In this document: positions 19,855-29,626 of the stretch, piece after piece
Layout: each line of letters begins with the position of its first letter
Position numbering within the stretch: position 1 is the first letter of the stretch
DNA from: an uncultured SAR86 cluster bacterium
GTDB lineage: Bacteria; Pseudomonadota; Gammaproteobacteria; Magnimaribacterales; AG-339-G14
DNA: 64,000 nt
Direction: 5' to 3'
NCBI GenBank assembly: GCA_902540995.1
Contig: CACBOY010000002.1
Coordinates: forward strand, 1-64,000
Notes under the pieces: model-generated
What the model saw: the letters and a program-made list of their open reading frames with translations, nothing else
The model's database searches: none
What the model was told of the DNA's origin: nothing
Translations under genes and position numbers: made by a program

Positions 19855-20261
19855 TGACGAATTCAAGGAATAAGGGAGCATCATTTGAAAGAGAAATTGC
19901 AAATGCCTTGAATGATTCTTTGGAATTAAAAAAACCATTAAAAAGAATATTAGAGCAAACTCGAGAAAAACATCTTCCAGATCTTATTCTTGGTAATTGG
20001 TACATAGAATGTAAGAGATATGGGCAAGGCGCAGAACCCCTCGAAGGCTGGTGGGATCAAGTGATTGCTGCAACTCCAGAAGACAGTCATCCAGCTTTGA
20101 TTTATAAATTTAATCACAGACCCATCAAGGTGAGAATTCCGCTCCATACTGTAAACAACAATCTTCCTAAAGATTTTAACAATACATGCGATTTTTCTTT
20201 GGAGAGCTTCATAGTTTTACTTAAATCTCTTTTTGAGGAAGATATAAAAAGCCATCTTTAA
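19854..20261 (+). CDS. Predicted PD-(D/E)XK nuclease, Hjc/phage Holliday-junction-resolvase-like
   Basis: KGASFEREIANAL ... LPDLILGNWYIECKRYGQG gives E...PD...ExK; overlaps yebC stop (TGATG) and abuts ybgC; occupies the usual ruvCAB position. Confidence 0.7.
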   Translation: MTNSRNKGASFEREIANALNDSLELKKPLKRILEQTREKHLPDLILGNWYIECKRYGQGAEPLEGWWDQVIAATPEDSHPALIYKFNHRPIKVRIPLHTVNNNLPKDFNNTCDFSLESFIVLLKSLFEEDIKSHL

Positions 20262-20668
20262 TGTCAGATACCATAGAGCTAAGAATTTACTATGAAGATA
20301 CTGATGCACAAGGTGTAGTTTTTTATGCTAATTATCTCAAATATTTTGAAAGGGCTAGAACTGAATTTCTAAGAAAGTGTGGTTACCTACAAAACGAACT
20401 TTTAGGCAAAAATATTATTTTTATTGTCAATAAATTAGACATTCATTACAAAAAACCTGTCCTATTAGATCAATTAATAAAAATAGAATCTTCTCTTTCA
20501 GAATTAAAGAAAGCTAGTTTTAGCTTTAACCAAAGAGTTGTTATAAATTCACAAATAATGTGTGAAGCTAATGTATTATGCGGCTGTGTTGATCTTGAAA
20601 CTAAAAAACCCATTGCTCTTCCAGATGAGCTAAGAAAAAAGATGTTGGATAAAAAAAATGCAAGCTGA
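20261..20668 (+). CDS. ybgC: YbgC family acyl-CoA thioesterase (Tol-Pal associated)
   Basis: RIYYEDTDAQGVVFYANYLKYFERARTEFLR hotdog-fold motif; upstream of tolQ. Confidence 0.92.
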   Translation: MSDTIELRIYYEDTDAQGVVFYANYLKYFERARTEFLRKCGYLQNELLGKNIIFIVNKLDIHYKKPVLLDQLIKIESSLSELKKASFSFNQRVVINSQIMCEANVLCGCVDLETKKPIALPDELRKKMLDKKNAS

Positions 20669-21329
20669 ATTAAGTTTTGTAGATTTATTTTTAGGAGCAA
20701 GTTTAGTTGTTCAATTAGTGATGATTATTTTGTTTGTTCTGGCTGGAACTTCATGGTGGTTTATCTTTGATAAGTGGCTTACCTTAAGCAGAGCGAAAAA
20801 GGATATCTTTGAGTTTGAAACCGAGTTTTGGAACTCTAGAAATATTGAAAAAATATTTAATGAGCTTAACCGTAAAGAAGATAATTTTGGACTATCTCAA
20901 ATCTTTGTAATTTCTCATGAAGAATTTTTAAAGTCAGAAAATTTCGAAAAGACAGCTGACCGCATCAACAAGTCAACGGAAATTATAATTAATAGACAAG
21001 AAGAAAGATTGGAAGAAGGGTTATCTTTTTTGTCTACTGTTGCATCTGTAAGCCCCTTCATAGGCCTATTTGGGACTGTATGGGGGGTTATGAACGCCTT
21101 TAGTGGTTTAGCCCAACTTTCTCAAGTATCAATAAATGCCGTTGCCCCAGGTATATCTGAAGCTTTAGTAGCAACTGCACTAGGTCTATTCGCGGCTATA
21201 CCTGCTCTTGTATCTTATAATTGGAGTGTCAAGACAATTGATACCATTATTAAGAGTTACGAAAATTTTACATCTGAACTTTTGATAACTTACCAAGAAT
21301 TCAATGTCCAAAAGACGACAAAAAAATAG
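20658..21329 (+). CDS. tolQ: TolQ
   Basis: MotA/TolQ/ExbB core VASVSPFIGLFGTVWGVMNAFSGLA; APGISEALVATALGLFAAIPA. Confidence 0.94.
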   Translation: MQAELSFVDLFLGASLVVQLVMIILFVLAGTSWWFIFDKWLTLSRAKKDIFEFETEFWNSRNIEKIFNELNRKEDNFGLSQIFVISHEEFLKSENFEKTADRINKSTEIIINRQEERLEEGLSFLSTVASVSPFIGLFGTVWGVMNAFSGLAQLSQVSINAVAPGISEALVATALGLFAAIPALVSYNWSVKTIDTIIKSYENFTSELLITYQEFNVQKTTKK

Positions 21330-21735
21330 AAAGCTTTTAACAGAAATTAACGTAATTCCATATGTGGATATTTCATTAGTTTTGCTGGTTATTTTTATGG
21401 TAGCAACACCATTTATGATTCAAGGAATTGACCTTGATCTGCCCAAAACCGAAGCTCAAGCTCTAAATAAATCTAAAGACGATAATTTAACCATTTCAAT
21501 CAGCAAAGAGGGGTTTTATTCTCTTGATTTGGGTGAAAAGAATGAAATCTACGAAAGTTTTCAGTTATTTGCAGAACAGTTAGAAAAAATTTTAAAGAAC
21601 AACCCAAAAGTTGAGATATTTTTAAGAGCAGATAAGGAAACGCTTTATGACAATGTTGCTAAAACAATGTCTTTGATTAAAAAATTTAAAACAGATTCTA
21701 TTAATCTCATAACTGAACCCATTGAGAATGAATAA
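21304..21735 (+). CDS. tolR: TolR
   Basis: EINVIPYVDISLVLLVIFMVATPFMIQGIDLDLP. Confidence 0.94.
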   Translation: MSKRRQKNRKLLTEINVIPYVDISLVLLVIFMVATPFMIQGIDLDLPKTEAQALNKSKDDNLTISISKEGFYSLDLGEKNEIYESFQLFAEQLEKILKNNPKVEIFLRADKETLYDNVAKTMSLIKKFKTDSINLITEPIENE

Positions 21736-22348
21736 GGCTTTAACAAGTTTAAATACTTTTTTTTTGATTCTTTTATTTCTATCTTTGATTTTTTCTATGT
21801 TTTCTATCCCAAAACTCAATATTGATGAGACACAATCAATCAAAGTAAATTTTTACGAGTTAATTCAAGAAGATGACATATTGTTCGATTCATCTATCCT
21901 AAATACAACCATTAAAAAAGAAACAAAAAAAGCTTCTGTAAATGATAAAAAAGCAGAACCGTCAGAAGCAGAAATTCTTTCAAAATTTAAAATAAATAAA
22001 TCAGATATCAAAAACGAAATCAGTAAAATTAAGCTTTCAAAGGAAAGAGAAGATATTTTGAGAGTTTCAGCTATCATTCAGGCAAGTATTTCTTCAATTT
22101 GGATTAAACCTAATTCTTTAAGTGAATCTTTAATAGCAAAAGTATCAATAAATCTTGCTCCCTCAGGAGAAATATTAAATTTTGATTTGATTGAGCCAAG
22201 TTCTAATAATTCTTTTAATGAATCTATTTTAACGGCAATGAATAAAATGACTTTTTTAGAAGAAGTTAGTTTTCTTGATAGAAAGCTATTTGAAGAAAAC
22301 TTTAGAAACTTTAATTTAGTTTTTAAATCATCTGGGGAGATAGAGTGA
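21722..22348 (+). CDS. tolA: TolA-like protein (short)
   Basis: Single N-terminal TM, lysine-rich middle, C-terminal TonB/TolA-like domain ([29 protein letters not shown]); between tolR and tolB. Confidence 0.75.
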   Translation: MRMNKALTSLNTFFLILLFLSLIFSMFSIPKLNIDETQSIKVNFYELIQEDDILFDSSILNTTIKKETKKASVNDKKAEPSEAEILSKFKINKSDIKNEISKIKLSKEREDILRVSAIIQASISSIWIKPNSLSESLIAKVSINLAPSGEILNFDLIEPSSNNSFNESILTAMNKMTFLEEVSFLDRKLFEENFRNFNLVFKSSGEIE

Positions 22349-23628
22349 TTAAGTTTTTCTTCATGATAGTTTTTTTGGTTTCTAACCATATATTTTCTAT
22401 CTTAGAAATTGAAATTTTAAAAGGAAGCGATAATTTATCAAAAGTTGCATTTGTTCCTTTTGGCATTGAGAGTGGCATTGAAGAAAATTATGGCATTCAG
22501 ATATCTAGAAATATCGAAAAGAACATGCTTTTGTTTGGTGAATTTGAAAATCTTGCTGTGAATGAGATGCTCTCATATCCTTCCTCGGAAAATGATTTTT
22601 ATTACAGGGATTGGAAAGTACTCGGGGTGGATTATTCTGTAATTGGAAAAATAAATTCTGTTAATGCTTTAGGAAATCTCAATATTTCGTATTCTTTATT
22701 TAACATAAATAGAAGAATTAAGATTTTAGAAGGCGAAATTGTTGGCAGTGAAGATAATATTGAGGGAATTTCAAAAATTATCAGCAATAGAATTTATGAA
22801 GAAATTACTGGTTTAAAAGGGATATTTGATACGAAATTAGCATATGTCATTAATTCTGATGCTGACACTTATCAAATGTGTATTTCAGATATCGATGGCA
22901 AAAATGAACAAATTCTTTTCACCTCCAAAGCGCCAATAATGTCTCCTGATTGGTCGCCTGATAGAAAAAAAATTGCTTACGTATCATTTGAAAATGGTTT
23001 GGCTGAAATTTTTATTCAGGACTTACAATCTGGAGAACGAGATTCTATTCAGGCTCTAGGAATGACAAATAGTGCTCCAGTTTGGTCTCCAGACGGAAAA
23101 AGTCTAGCTTTGGTTGTTTCTTTTTCAGGGAATCCAGACATTTTCTTATATTCCATCAGAAATAAAAGATTGGTAAGGCTTACAAATCATTATGGTATTG
23201 ATACTGAGCCTTCTTGGTCCCCAGATTCAAAAAAAATTATTTTTACGTCTGACAGGTCTGGTTCTCCGCAGCTTTACGAAATCAATACAAAATCGAAAAG
23301 AAAAAAAAGACTTACTAGAGACGGAAATTACAATGCAAGAGGAAGATACTTTCCCGATGGGAAATCTATATTCTTTGTTCATGGAAGAGATGGAAATTTT
23401 CAAATTGCAACAAAAAAACTCTCTAGCAGATACATTGAGACTTTAACTTCAACTTCATTAGATGAATCACCAACTATTTCTCCAAATGGAAATATCATCA
23501 TCTACGCAACAAAAGATGGGTCAAATGGTTATTTAGGAGGTATTACCTTAGATGGAAAATCTAAATTTTCATTACCAGTTAAAAATGGATCTGTAAGGGA
23601 ACCAGCTTGGTCACCATTATTAAATTAA
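22345..23628 (+). CDS. tolB: TolB
   Basis: Repeated beta-propeller motifs ([51 protein letters not shown]). Confidence 0.95.
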   Translation: MIKFFFMIVFLVSNHIFSILEIEILKGSDNLSKVAFVPFGIESGIEENYGIQISRNIEKNMLLFGEFENLAVNEMLSYPSSENDFYYRDWKVLGVDYSVIGKINSVNALGNLNISYSLFNINRRIKILEGEIVGSEDNIEGISKIISNRIYEEITGLKGIFDTKLAYVINSDADTYQMCISDIDGKNEQILFTSKAPIMSPDWSPDRKKIAYVSFENGLAEIFIQDLQSGERDSIQALGMTNSAPVWSPDGKSLALVVSFSGNPDIFLYSIRNKRLVRLTNHYGIDTEPSWSPDSKKIIFTSDRSGSPQLYEINTKSKRKKRLTRDGNYNARGRYFPDGKSIFFVHGRDGNFQIATKKLSSRYIETLTSTSLDESPTISPNGNIIIYATKDGSNGYLGGITLDGKSKFSLPVKNGSVREPAWSPLLN

Positions 23629-23668
23629 ACAAACTAAATATAAAATTTCTTGTCTAAGAGAAAAGTAT

Positions 23669-23674
23669 TATAAT
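23669..23674 (+). promoter_or_regulatory. Candidate -10 element upstream of pal
   Basis: Perfect TATAAT in the tolB-pal gap; weak -35. Confidence 0.4.
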
Positions 23675-23697
23675 TGCACCTCTAGAAGGAGCTTTTT

Positions 23698-24177
23698 ATG
23701 AGGAGACTATTTATGGAACCAATTGGAATTTTTATTTTAGCTATGCTTTGCCAAGTTTATTCTTGTGCAGCAAATGTGTCTGATTCAGTTGAACGAATGC
23801 AATATGCCTCTGTAGCTGGAGAAGAGTATCTTCAAGGGGATAAGCTTGAAACCAATCTAGATGACAAAGTTTATTTTGACTTTGATAAATCTGCTTTAGA
23901 TGCGGAAGACAAAAACTTACTTGAGCAGTATTTACCTGAAATCAAAAAGGCAAAAATAGTTCGATTAGAAGGCCATTGTGACGAAAGAGGAACTAGAGAA
24001 TATAACTTAGCACTTGGGGAAAGAAGAGCACTTGAGGTGAGAGACTTTCTTGTAGTAAAAGGAGTGTCTGGTAAAAAAATTAGGGTGGTTAGTTTTGGAG
24101 AAGAAAAACCCCTCAAAAGTTCATCGAATGAAAAAGCTTGGGCTGAAAATAGAAGGGTAGAAATCTCTCTTTACTAG
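23698..24177 (+). CDS. pal: Peptidoglycan-associated lipoprotein
   Basis: OmpA-like VYFDFDKSALD ... RLEGHCDERGTREYNLALGERRALEVRDFL; lipobox-like VYSC. Confidence 0.95.
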   Translation: MRRLFMEPIGIFILAMLCQVYSCAANVSDSVERMQYASVAGEEYLQGDKLETNLDDKVYFDFDKSALDAEDKNLLEQYLPEIKKAKIVRLEGHCDERGTREYNLALGERRALEVRDFLVVKGVSGKKIRVVSFGEEKPLKSSSNEKAWAENRRVEISLY

Positions 24178-24178
24178 A

Positions 24179-24880
24179 TTGAAAATTCTAAAAAGCTTTA
24201 TCTTTTTTGTTTTTTTGGGTTTTTCTAGTTTTGCAGTTTTGCAAAATAATGAATCCATAGAACTTCTTCTTGAAAAAATAAATCTTTTAAAAAAAGAAAT
24301 TGAATCTCTTACGGCCTCAATAGAAACGAATAACTTAACCATTTCCAGGTTGGAAGAAGCAAACCAAATTAGATATGTTGATCTAGATAAAAGAATTCAT
24401 CTTTTAGAGACAAAGTTATTATTTGAAGAAACACAAGCCGAAGAATCTTCAGAACAGTCTATAAATCCTTTGTCGGGGCTTGTAGAAGAAGACATCGACT
24501 CAGGAGAATTTGGTCTTTGGTCAAATTCTATGAAGCTGCTTGATAATTCTAGATATTCAGAAGCAGCAGAAAACTTAAGGCTCTTAATTCTTTCCTATCC
24601 TAACGGAACCTATACAGGCGATGCTTATTTTTGGCTTGGTGAAATATATTTAGTCCAAGAAATGTTTGAAGATTCCTCTGAAATTTTGAATGCCTTCTTA
24701 GCAAAGTTTGATGATCATCCTAGAAAGGCAGACGGTCTGTACAAACTTGCTCTTGCCAAAGTTAATTTAGAAGAATTGGAATTAGCTGAGACACTTTTAC
24801 AAGAAGTTATAAGTAATTATCCAAACTCTGGAGCTGCTTTACTTGCAGAACAAGATTTAATTAAATTAAATTCTCAATGA
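24179..24880 (+). CDS. cpoB: Cell division coordinator CpoB (YbgF)
   Basis: Signal peptide, coiled coil, then TPRs (YPNGTYTGDAYFWLGEIYLVQ); follows pal. Confidence 0.9.
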   Translation: MKILKSFIFFVFLGFSSFAVLQNNESIELLLEKINLLKKEIESLTASIETNNLTISRLEEANQIRYVDLDKRIHLLETKLLFEETQAEESSEQSINPLSGLVEEDIDSGEFGLWSNSMKLLDNSRYSEAAENLRLLILSYPNGTYTGDAYFWLGEIYLVQEMFEDSSEILNAFLAKFDDHPRKADGLYKLALAKVNLEELELAETLLQEVISNYPNSGAALLAEQDLIKLNSQ

Positions 24881-24883
24881 GGG

Positions 24884-24889
24884 TATAAT
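24884..24889 (+). promoter_or_regulatory. Candidate -10 element for tRNA-Lys
   Basis: TATAAT 11 bp before the tRNA 5' end, right after the cpoB stop. Confidence 0.5.
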
Positions 24890-24900
24890 CCTTTCTTTTT

Positions 24901-24976
24901 GGGTCGTTAGCTCAGTTGGTAGAGCAGTTGGCTTTTAATCAATTGGTCATAGGTTCGAATCCTATACGACCCACCA
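24901..24976 (+). tRNA. tRNA-Lys (anticodon TTT), CCA encoded
   Basis: GGGTCGTTAGCTCAGTTGGTAGAGCAGTTGGCTTTTAATCAATTGGTCATAGGTTCGAATCCTATACGACCCACCA folds as a cloverleaf. Confidence 0.98.
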
Positions 24977-24982
24977 AGAGTT

Positions 24983-25339
24983 ATGGTTTATCTTTTAATT
25001 GGAGTTGGAGCTTTTTTTGGGGCAATTTCAAGATTCCTTTTAAGCTCACTTCTTTCAAAATTAGTTTTCTTAGGATTCCCCTTAGGAACATTAACCGTAA
25101 ACTTAATCGGTTGTTTCTTTATTGGAATTTTTTTAGCTATAAACCTCTCAAATAAAGAGCTTATAAGCCCATTGATAATTATTGGTTTTTTAGGTTCTTT
25201 CACAACTTTTTCAGCCTTTACCAAAGAAGTTTTATTATTTTCAACCACAAGTGGAATTTTTATGGCATATTTTATAGCTCTAGTAATTACATCTTTCTGT
25301 TTACTCTCAACTTTTATCGGATATAAGATGTTTGCTTAA
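24983..25339 (+). CDS. crcB: Fluoride exporter CrcB/FluC
   Basis: GAFFGAISRFLLS ... GFPLGTLTVNLIGCFFIGIF ... GFLGSFTTFSAFTKE. Confidence 0.93.
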   Translation: MVYLLIGVGAFFGAISRFLLSSLLSKLVFLGFPLGTLTVNLIGCFFIGIFLAINLSNKELISPLIIIGFLGSFTTFSAFTKEVLLFSTTSGIFMAYFIALVITSFCLLSTFIGYKMFA

Positions 25340-25340
25340 G

Positions 25341-25685
25341 ATGACTAAAACAATTTTTGAAAAAATTATTGATAGAGAGCTTCCTTCGAATATTGTTTAT
25401 GAGGACGACAAATGTATTGCAATTGAAGATATTGCTCCAAAGGCTCCAATTCATATTCTGATAATTCCAAAAAAATCAATTCCAAAGCTTTCAGAAGCTA
25501 AAATAGCTGATGAAGTTTTATTAGGTCATTTAATGATGGTACTTAAAAAAGTTGCTGAACAATTGGATGTACAAGATGCATTCAATGTAGTCATAAACAA
25601 TGGTGAAAAAGCTGGGCAAACAGTTTTTCATCTCCACATACATCTTTTAGCTGGAAAAAATTTTAGTGATCTATTTCCAGGTTAG
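25341..25685 (+). CDS. HIT family protein (HinT-like)
   Basis: FEKIIDRELPSNIVYEDD; histidine triad VFHLHIHLLAG. Confidence 0.93.
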   Translation: MTKTIFEKIIDRELPSNIVYEDDKCIAIEDIAPKAPIHILIIPKKSIPKLSEAKIADEVLLGHLMMVLKKVAEQLDVQDAFNVVINNGEKAGQTVFHLHIHLLAGKNFSDLFPG

Positions 25686-27124
25686 GATAATTCTGTCAAA
25701 GCTTTTTTTGCAGCAAAAATCTCTTCTAAGCGTCTAATTATACTTTCTCTTACTTCAAAAAGATTTTGTGATAAAGATAATGCCTCTTTTAGTTGGAAAA
25801 CTGCTGCATCATGCCTACCAGTTAGGATGAAATATTCAGCTCTTGATCTATGCAATTCAAGAATATTACCTGATAGACCCTGTGCCTCAGCAAGCCTGAA
25901 CCATACATTGGGATCCGTTTCTCTATTTTTTGCTAACTCTTTTAGAATTTTTTCTGCTACATCCGATTGATTATTTTCAATATAGGCATCAGCTAGAAGA
26001 ATGGATGCAGCATAATTGTTATTATGAATTTCTAAAATATTTTTTCCAAGCGAAATAGCTTCATAATAGTTTTTTGCCGATAAATGAATCTCCATGAGGC
26101 TAGATTCTAATACAAGGTTATTTGGGCTTTCTTTAATAAGCTCTCTTAAAATTTTAAAGCTTTCTTCATAATTTTTTTCTTTTTTCAATGCTAAAGCCAA
26201 GCCATATTTGCTTGAAAGAGAAACATTTTTTTGATCAGATTTTAAATCCTTTTTGTATTTTTTTATCAGTTCTTTTGTATCTTTTTCTGCCCATATTTCA
26301 GATCTTTTTTGCATAAAATAAAAATCAAGATTATCTCGAAATGATCCTTCAGATGGCTTCGAAATATTATCAGCTCTAATTCTCATATCTGTTAATCTTT
26401 CACTAGGTAAAGGATGAGTCATAAGATAAGAGAATTGTTCAGAGTCTTCTCTCTGATATTTATCTTGCATTCTTTGAAACATCATTGTCATATCGTTTGG
26501 ATCAAATCCAGCTTTTACCAAATTATTAAAACCTATTCTGTCTGCTTCTTTTTCATTGCTTCTCGTATAGTTAATTGACATCTGTTGCATTGCTGCTGGA
26601 GCAATCATTATTGCCTCTGGATTCCTAGATGCAGCTGCAACTGCAATGCTTCCTAAAATCATTAGCGCATTTGCCAAAGGAGAACTTCTATTTTGAGACC
26701 TTGCATAGTGCCTTTGACTCAAATGAGCCAACTCATGACACATCACTGATGCAAGCTCACCTTCTCGTTTGGTGTTTAGGAACATACCTAGATTTATACC
26801 AATTATTCCTCCAGGAGCAGCAAAAGCATTTATAGATTCATCTTCCAGTATGATAAATTCAAATCTCCTGTCCCTTACTTCGCTTGTTTCAGAAAGACGA
26901 TATATCAAATCTTCCAAATAGGTCCTCATCAATGGATCTGAATGTTCCTTTGTAGATCCTCTGTACATTGCAAGCCACAGCCTTCCCAATTCATATTCTC
27001 CTGATAAAGATATCGAAGCGGATGAGTAATCGCCTAGAGTAGGGAGGGGATCTTCTTCAACAATCGAATAAAAATATGAAGAAAGAAACAATGTAATAAG
27101 TAATAAATATAATTTATTTATCAT
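25682..27124 (-). CDS. bepA: M48 family metalloprotease with TPRs (BepA-like)
   Basis: ASVMCHELAHLSQRHYAR (HExxH), NEKEADRIGFNNLVKAGFDP, C-terminal TPRs; beside perM. Confidence 0.88.
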   Translation of the reverse strand: MINKLYLLLITLFLSSYFYSIVEEDPLPTLGDYSSASISLSGEYELGRLWLAMYRGSTKEHSDPLMRTYLEDLIYRLSETSEVRDRRFEFIILEDESINAFAAPGGIIGINLGMFLNTKREGELASVMCHELAHLSQRHYARSQNRSSPLANALMILGSIAVAAASRNPEAIMIAPAAMQQMSINYTRSNEKEADRIGFNNLVKAGFDPNDMTMMFQRMQDKYQREDSEQFSYLMTHPLPSERLTDMRIRADNISKPSEGSFRDNLDFYFMQKRSEIWAEKDTKELIKKYKKDLKSDQKNVSLSSKYGLALALKKEKNYEESFKILRELIKESPNNLVLESSLMEIHLSAKNYYEAISLGKNILEIHNNNYAASILLADAYIENNQSDVAEKILKELAKNRETDPNVWFRLAEAQGLSGNILELHRSRAEYFILTGRHDAAVFQLKEALSLSQNLFEVRESIIRRLEEIFAAKKALTELS

Positions 27125-27160
27125 TTAGAAAGTATAATTGATTAAAAGTAAAGGAAACAA

Positions 27161-28213
27161 ATGTTAAATTTTTTAAAAAGTTTTTTTGACAGGTATTTTT
27201 ATGACGATGAGCATTATGCTGCTTTATTTATTCTATCAATTGGAATAGTTATTCTTTATTTCATTGGAGGCATAATTGCCCCTGTTCTGGTAAGTATTTT
27301 AATTGCTTATATTTTAAATGGATTAATGAGTTTTTTAGAAGAAAAGGGCAATAGTAGATCATTGGCTTTAACAGTAACACTCATCGTTTTTAGTTTATTT
27401 TATTTATCAATATTTATATTTTTACCTTTTTTATCCAGGCAGATTTTGCTTTTGGTATCTGACATTCCGCAAATCTACGATTCAGTAAACGTTTTTATTT
27501 CAAACCAATTAGCAAATTATACAATCCAATCAAATCAACTGGAGGAGATTGTAATTAATGCATTTTCATACATACCCAGTTTATTTCAAAATGCTTTGCT
27601 GCAGCTAAATTCAGGTTTTGCGGCCGTAATGAATGCGTTACTTTATTTAATCATTGTTCCTTTTTTAGTTTTTTTTCTTTTGAAGGATAGGGATGTTTTT
27701 TTGAACTACGCGAAGGTTTTGCTTCCAAAAAAAAGGGATTTGTTGTCTAAAATCTGGAAGGACGTGAATATCCAATTATACGGATACTTAAGAGGCAAAG
27801 GCCTAGAAATGATAATTGTCTCTTTAGTAACAGGAGTCGTGTTTTCTTTACAAGATGTAAATTATTCAATTATTCTAGCTATCCTGGTAGGGCTTTCTGT
27901 TTTGATACCTTACGTTGGGGCTATATTAGTAACTATTCCAGTTATCTTAATTGGTCTTTTTCAGTGGGGATTAGATTCAAATTTTTATATTTTCTTAATC
28001 AGTTATTTAGTTATTCAAGCTTTAGATGGCAATGTTCTCATGCCTTTGTTATTAGGAAGAGAAGTCAACTTACATCCAGTCTTAATCATCACCGCTGTGC
28101 TGATTTTTGGAGGTATTTGGGGGTTTTGGGGGCTACTTTTAGCAATTCCTATTGCAACTTTTCTAAGAGCAATTATGGTTGCATGGCCCACAAAAGAAGA
28201 TTTAGTAAATTAG
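27161..28213 (+). CDS. AI-2E family transporter / PerM-like permease
   Basis: Multi-TM protein, FLLKDRD, GLSVLIPYVGAILVTIPVILIGL. Confidence 0.88.
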   Translation: MLNFLKSFFDRYFYDDEHYAALFILSIGIVILYFIGGIIAPVLVSILIAYILNGLMSFLEEKGNSRSLALTVTLIVFSLFYLSIFIFLPFLSRQILLLVSDIPQIYDSVNVFISNQLANYTIQSNQLEEIVINAFSYIPSLFQNALLQLNSGFAAVMNALLYLIIVPFLVFFLLKDRDVFLNYAKVLLPKKRDLLSKIWKDVNIQLYGYLRGKGLEMIIVSLVTGVVFSLQDVNYSIILAILVGLSVLIPYVGAILVTIPVILIGLFQWGLDSNFYIFLISYLVIQALDGNVLMPLLLGREVNLHPVLIITAVLIFGGIWGFWGLLLAIPIATFLRAIMVAWPTKEDLVN

Positions 28214-28662
28214 TCTATACTTGATAGGACATCTTCAGCATGTCCTTTTACTTTTACTTTTCTCCATTCTTTTAAAAGCTTTCCATCTGAATCAATCAAA
28301 AACGTACTTCTTTCAATACCCATATATTTTTTACCGTACATACTTTTTTCTTTGATGACATCAAAAATTTTACAAACTTTTTCATCAGGATCAGAAATTA
28401 ATTCAAAAGGAAAATTGAACTTATTTTTAAAGCTTTCATGAGATTTTAAGGAGTCTTTAGATACTCCAAAAATTTTTGTATTCTTTTTTTTAAATAACTT
28501 GAAATTATCCCTAAAATCTTCGCCTTCGGAAGTACATCCTGGCGTGTTATCTCTGGGGTAAAAATATATTACGATTTTTTGACCTTTATAATCTGCCAAA
28601 TTGAAATCATTTTTTCCTGACATTTCTGCCTTAAAATTTTTTATTTTTGTTCCTATTTTCAT
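28210..28662 (-). CDS. bcp: Thioredoxin-dependent thiol peroxidase (Bcp/PrxQ)
   Basis: YFYPRDNTPGCTSEGEDFRD. Confidence 0.94.
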   Translation of the reverse strand: MKIGTKIKNFKAEMSGKNDFNLADYKGQKIVIYFYPRDNTPGCTSEGEDFRDNFKLFKKKNTKIFGVSKDSLKSHESFKNKFNFPFELISDPDEKVCKIFDVIKEKSMYGKKYMGIERSTFLIDSDGKLLKEWRKVKVKGHAEDVLSSID

Positions 28663-28727
28663 ATTTTTAATTAAGATTTGTTAAGTTATGAAATAATACC
28701 ATTTATTAAAATTTCATAAAAACTCCA

Positions 28728-29618
28728 ATGTTAATCAAAGGATCAATAACAGCTTTAGTTACTCCAATGAATGAGAAAGGAGATCTAGACTATGATTCTC
28801 TTGAAAAGCTTATTAACTATCAAATAAATTCAGGAATTTCTGGATTGGTTGCAGTTGGAACAACAGGAGAGTCGGCAACTATAGATTTTAAAGACCATAT
28901 CAAGCTGATTGAATTTTTTGTAAAAATTAATAAAGGTAGAGTTCATATCATCGCAGGTACTGGAGCGAATTCAACAGAAGAGGCACTTCATCTGACCAAA
29001 GAAGCAAAAATTGCTGGTGCTGATGCAGCTTTATTGGTCTCTCCCTATTACAACAAACCTCCTCAAGACGGTATCTATTACCATCATATGAAAATTGCAG
29101 ATGAAGTAGATATTCCCCAAATTCTCTATAATGTCCCTTCGAGAACTGCCAGCTTTATTGAGCCTGAAACTGTTCTTAGGCTTTCATCACATAAAAATAT
29201 CATCGGTATAAAAGATGCTACTGGAGACATGAAAAACCATTCTGAGGTCTTAAAATTATGTAAAAAGGAAATTGAAAACCACAATTTTTCATTATATTCA
29301 GGAGATGATTTTTCTTCGTTAGAATTCTTGAAAAATGGAGGTCATGGAACCATTTCAGTTACCTCAAACATTGTCCCTGATATTATTTCGGAAATATGCA
29401 AGGTCGTCGATAATAATTATTCTAAAGCTAAAGAACTTGATGATAGTTTAATGGCTCTTAATAAGAACTTATTCTGCGAATCTAACCCAATTCCTGTAAA
29501 ATGGGCTCTATACAAAATGGGATTAATTAAAAGGGGAATTAGATTGCCTTTGCTAGAACTTAGTGATTCCTTTAAAGAGCCTTTAGAGAACTCTCTCAAA
29601 AAGCTTAATTTGATATAG
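28728..29618 (+). CDS. dapA: 4-hydroxy-tetrahydrodipicolinate synthase
   Basis: GSITALVTPMNEKGDLDYDSL; GTTGESAT; YYNKPPQDGIYYHH; LYNVPSRT; GIKDATGD. Confidence 0.97.
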   Translation: MLIKGSITALVTPMNEKGDLDYDSLEKLINYQINSGISGLVAVGTTGESATIDFKDHIKLIEFFVKINKGRVHIIAGTGANSTEEALHLTKEAKIAGADAALLVSPYYNKPPQDGIYYHHMKIADEVDIPQILYNVPSRTASFIEPETVLRLSSHKNIIGIKDATGDMKNHSEVLKLCKKEIENHNFSLYSGDDFSSLEFLKNGGHGTISVTSNIVPDIISEICKVVDNNYSKAKELDDSLMALNKNLFCESNPIPVKWALYKMGLIKRGIRLPLLELSDSFKEPLENSLKKLNLI

Positions 29619-29626
29619 TTTAATAA

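Noticed and set aside
24884-24976. Possible tRNA-linked integration site next to tRNA-Lys
   Set aside because: Downstream genes (crcB, HIT) are ordinary, start 7 bp after the tRNA, and I see no integrase and no repeat of the tRNA 3' end.
24916-25155. ORF track + strand 79 aa
   Set aside because: Starts inside tRNA-Lys and runs out of frame through crcB; composition is not protein-like. The crcB frame is the real one.
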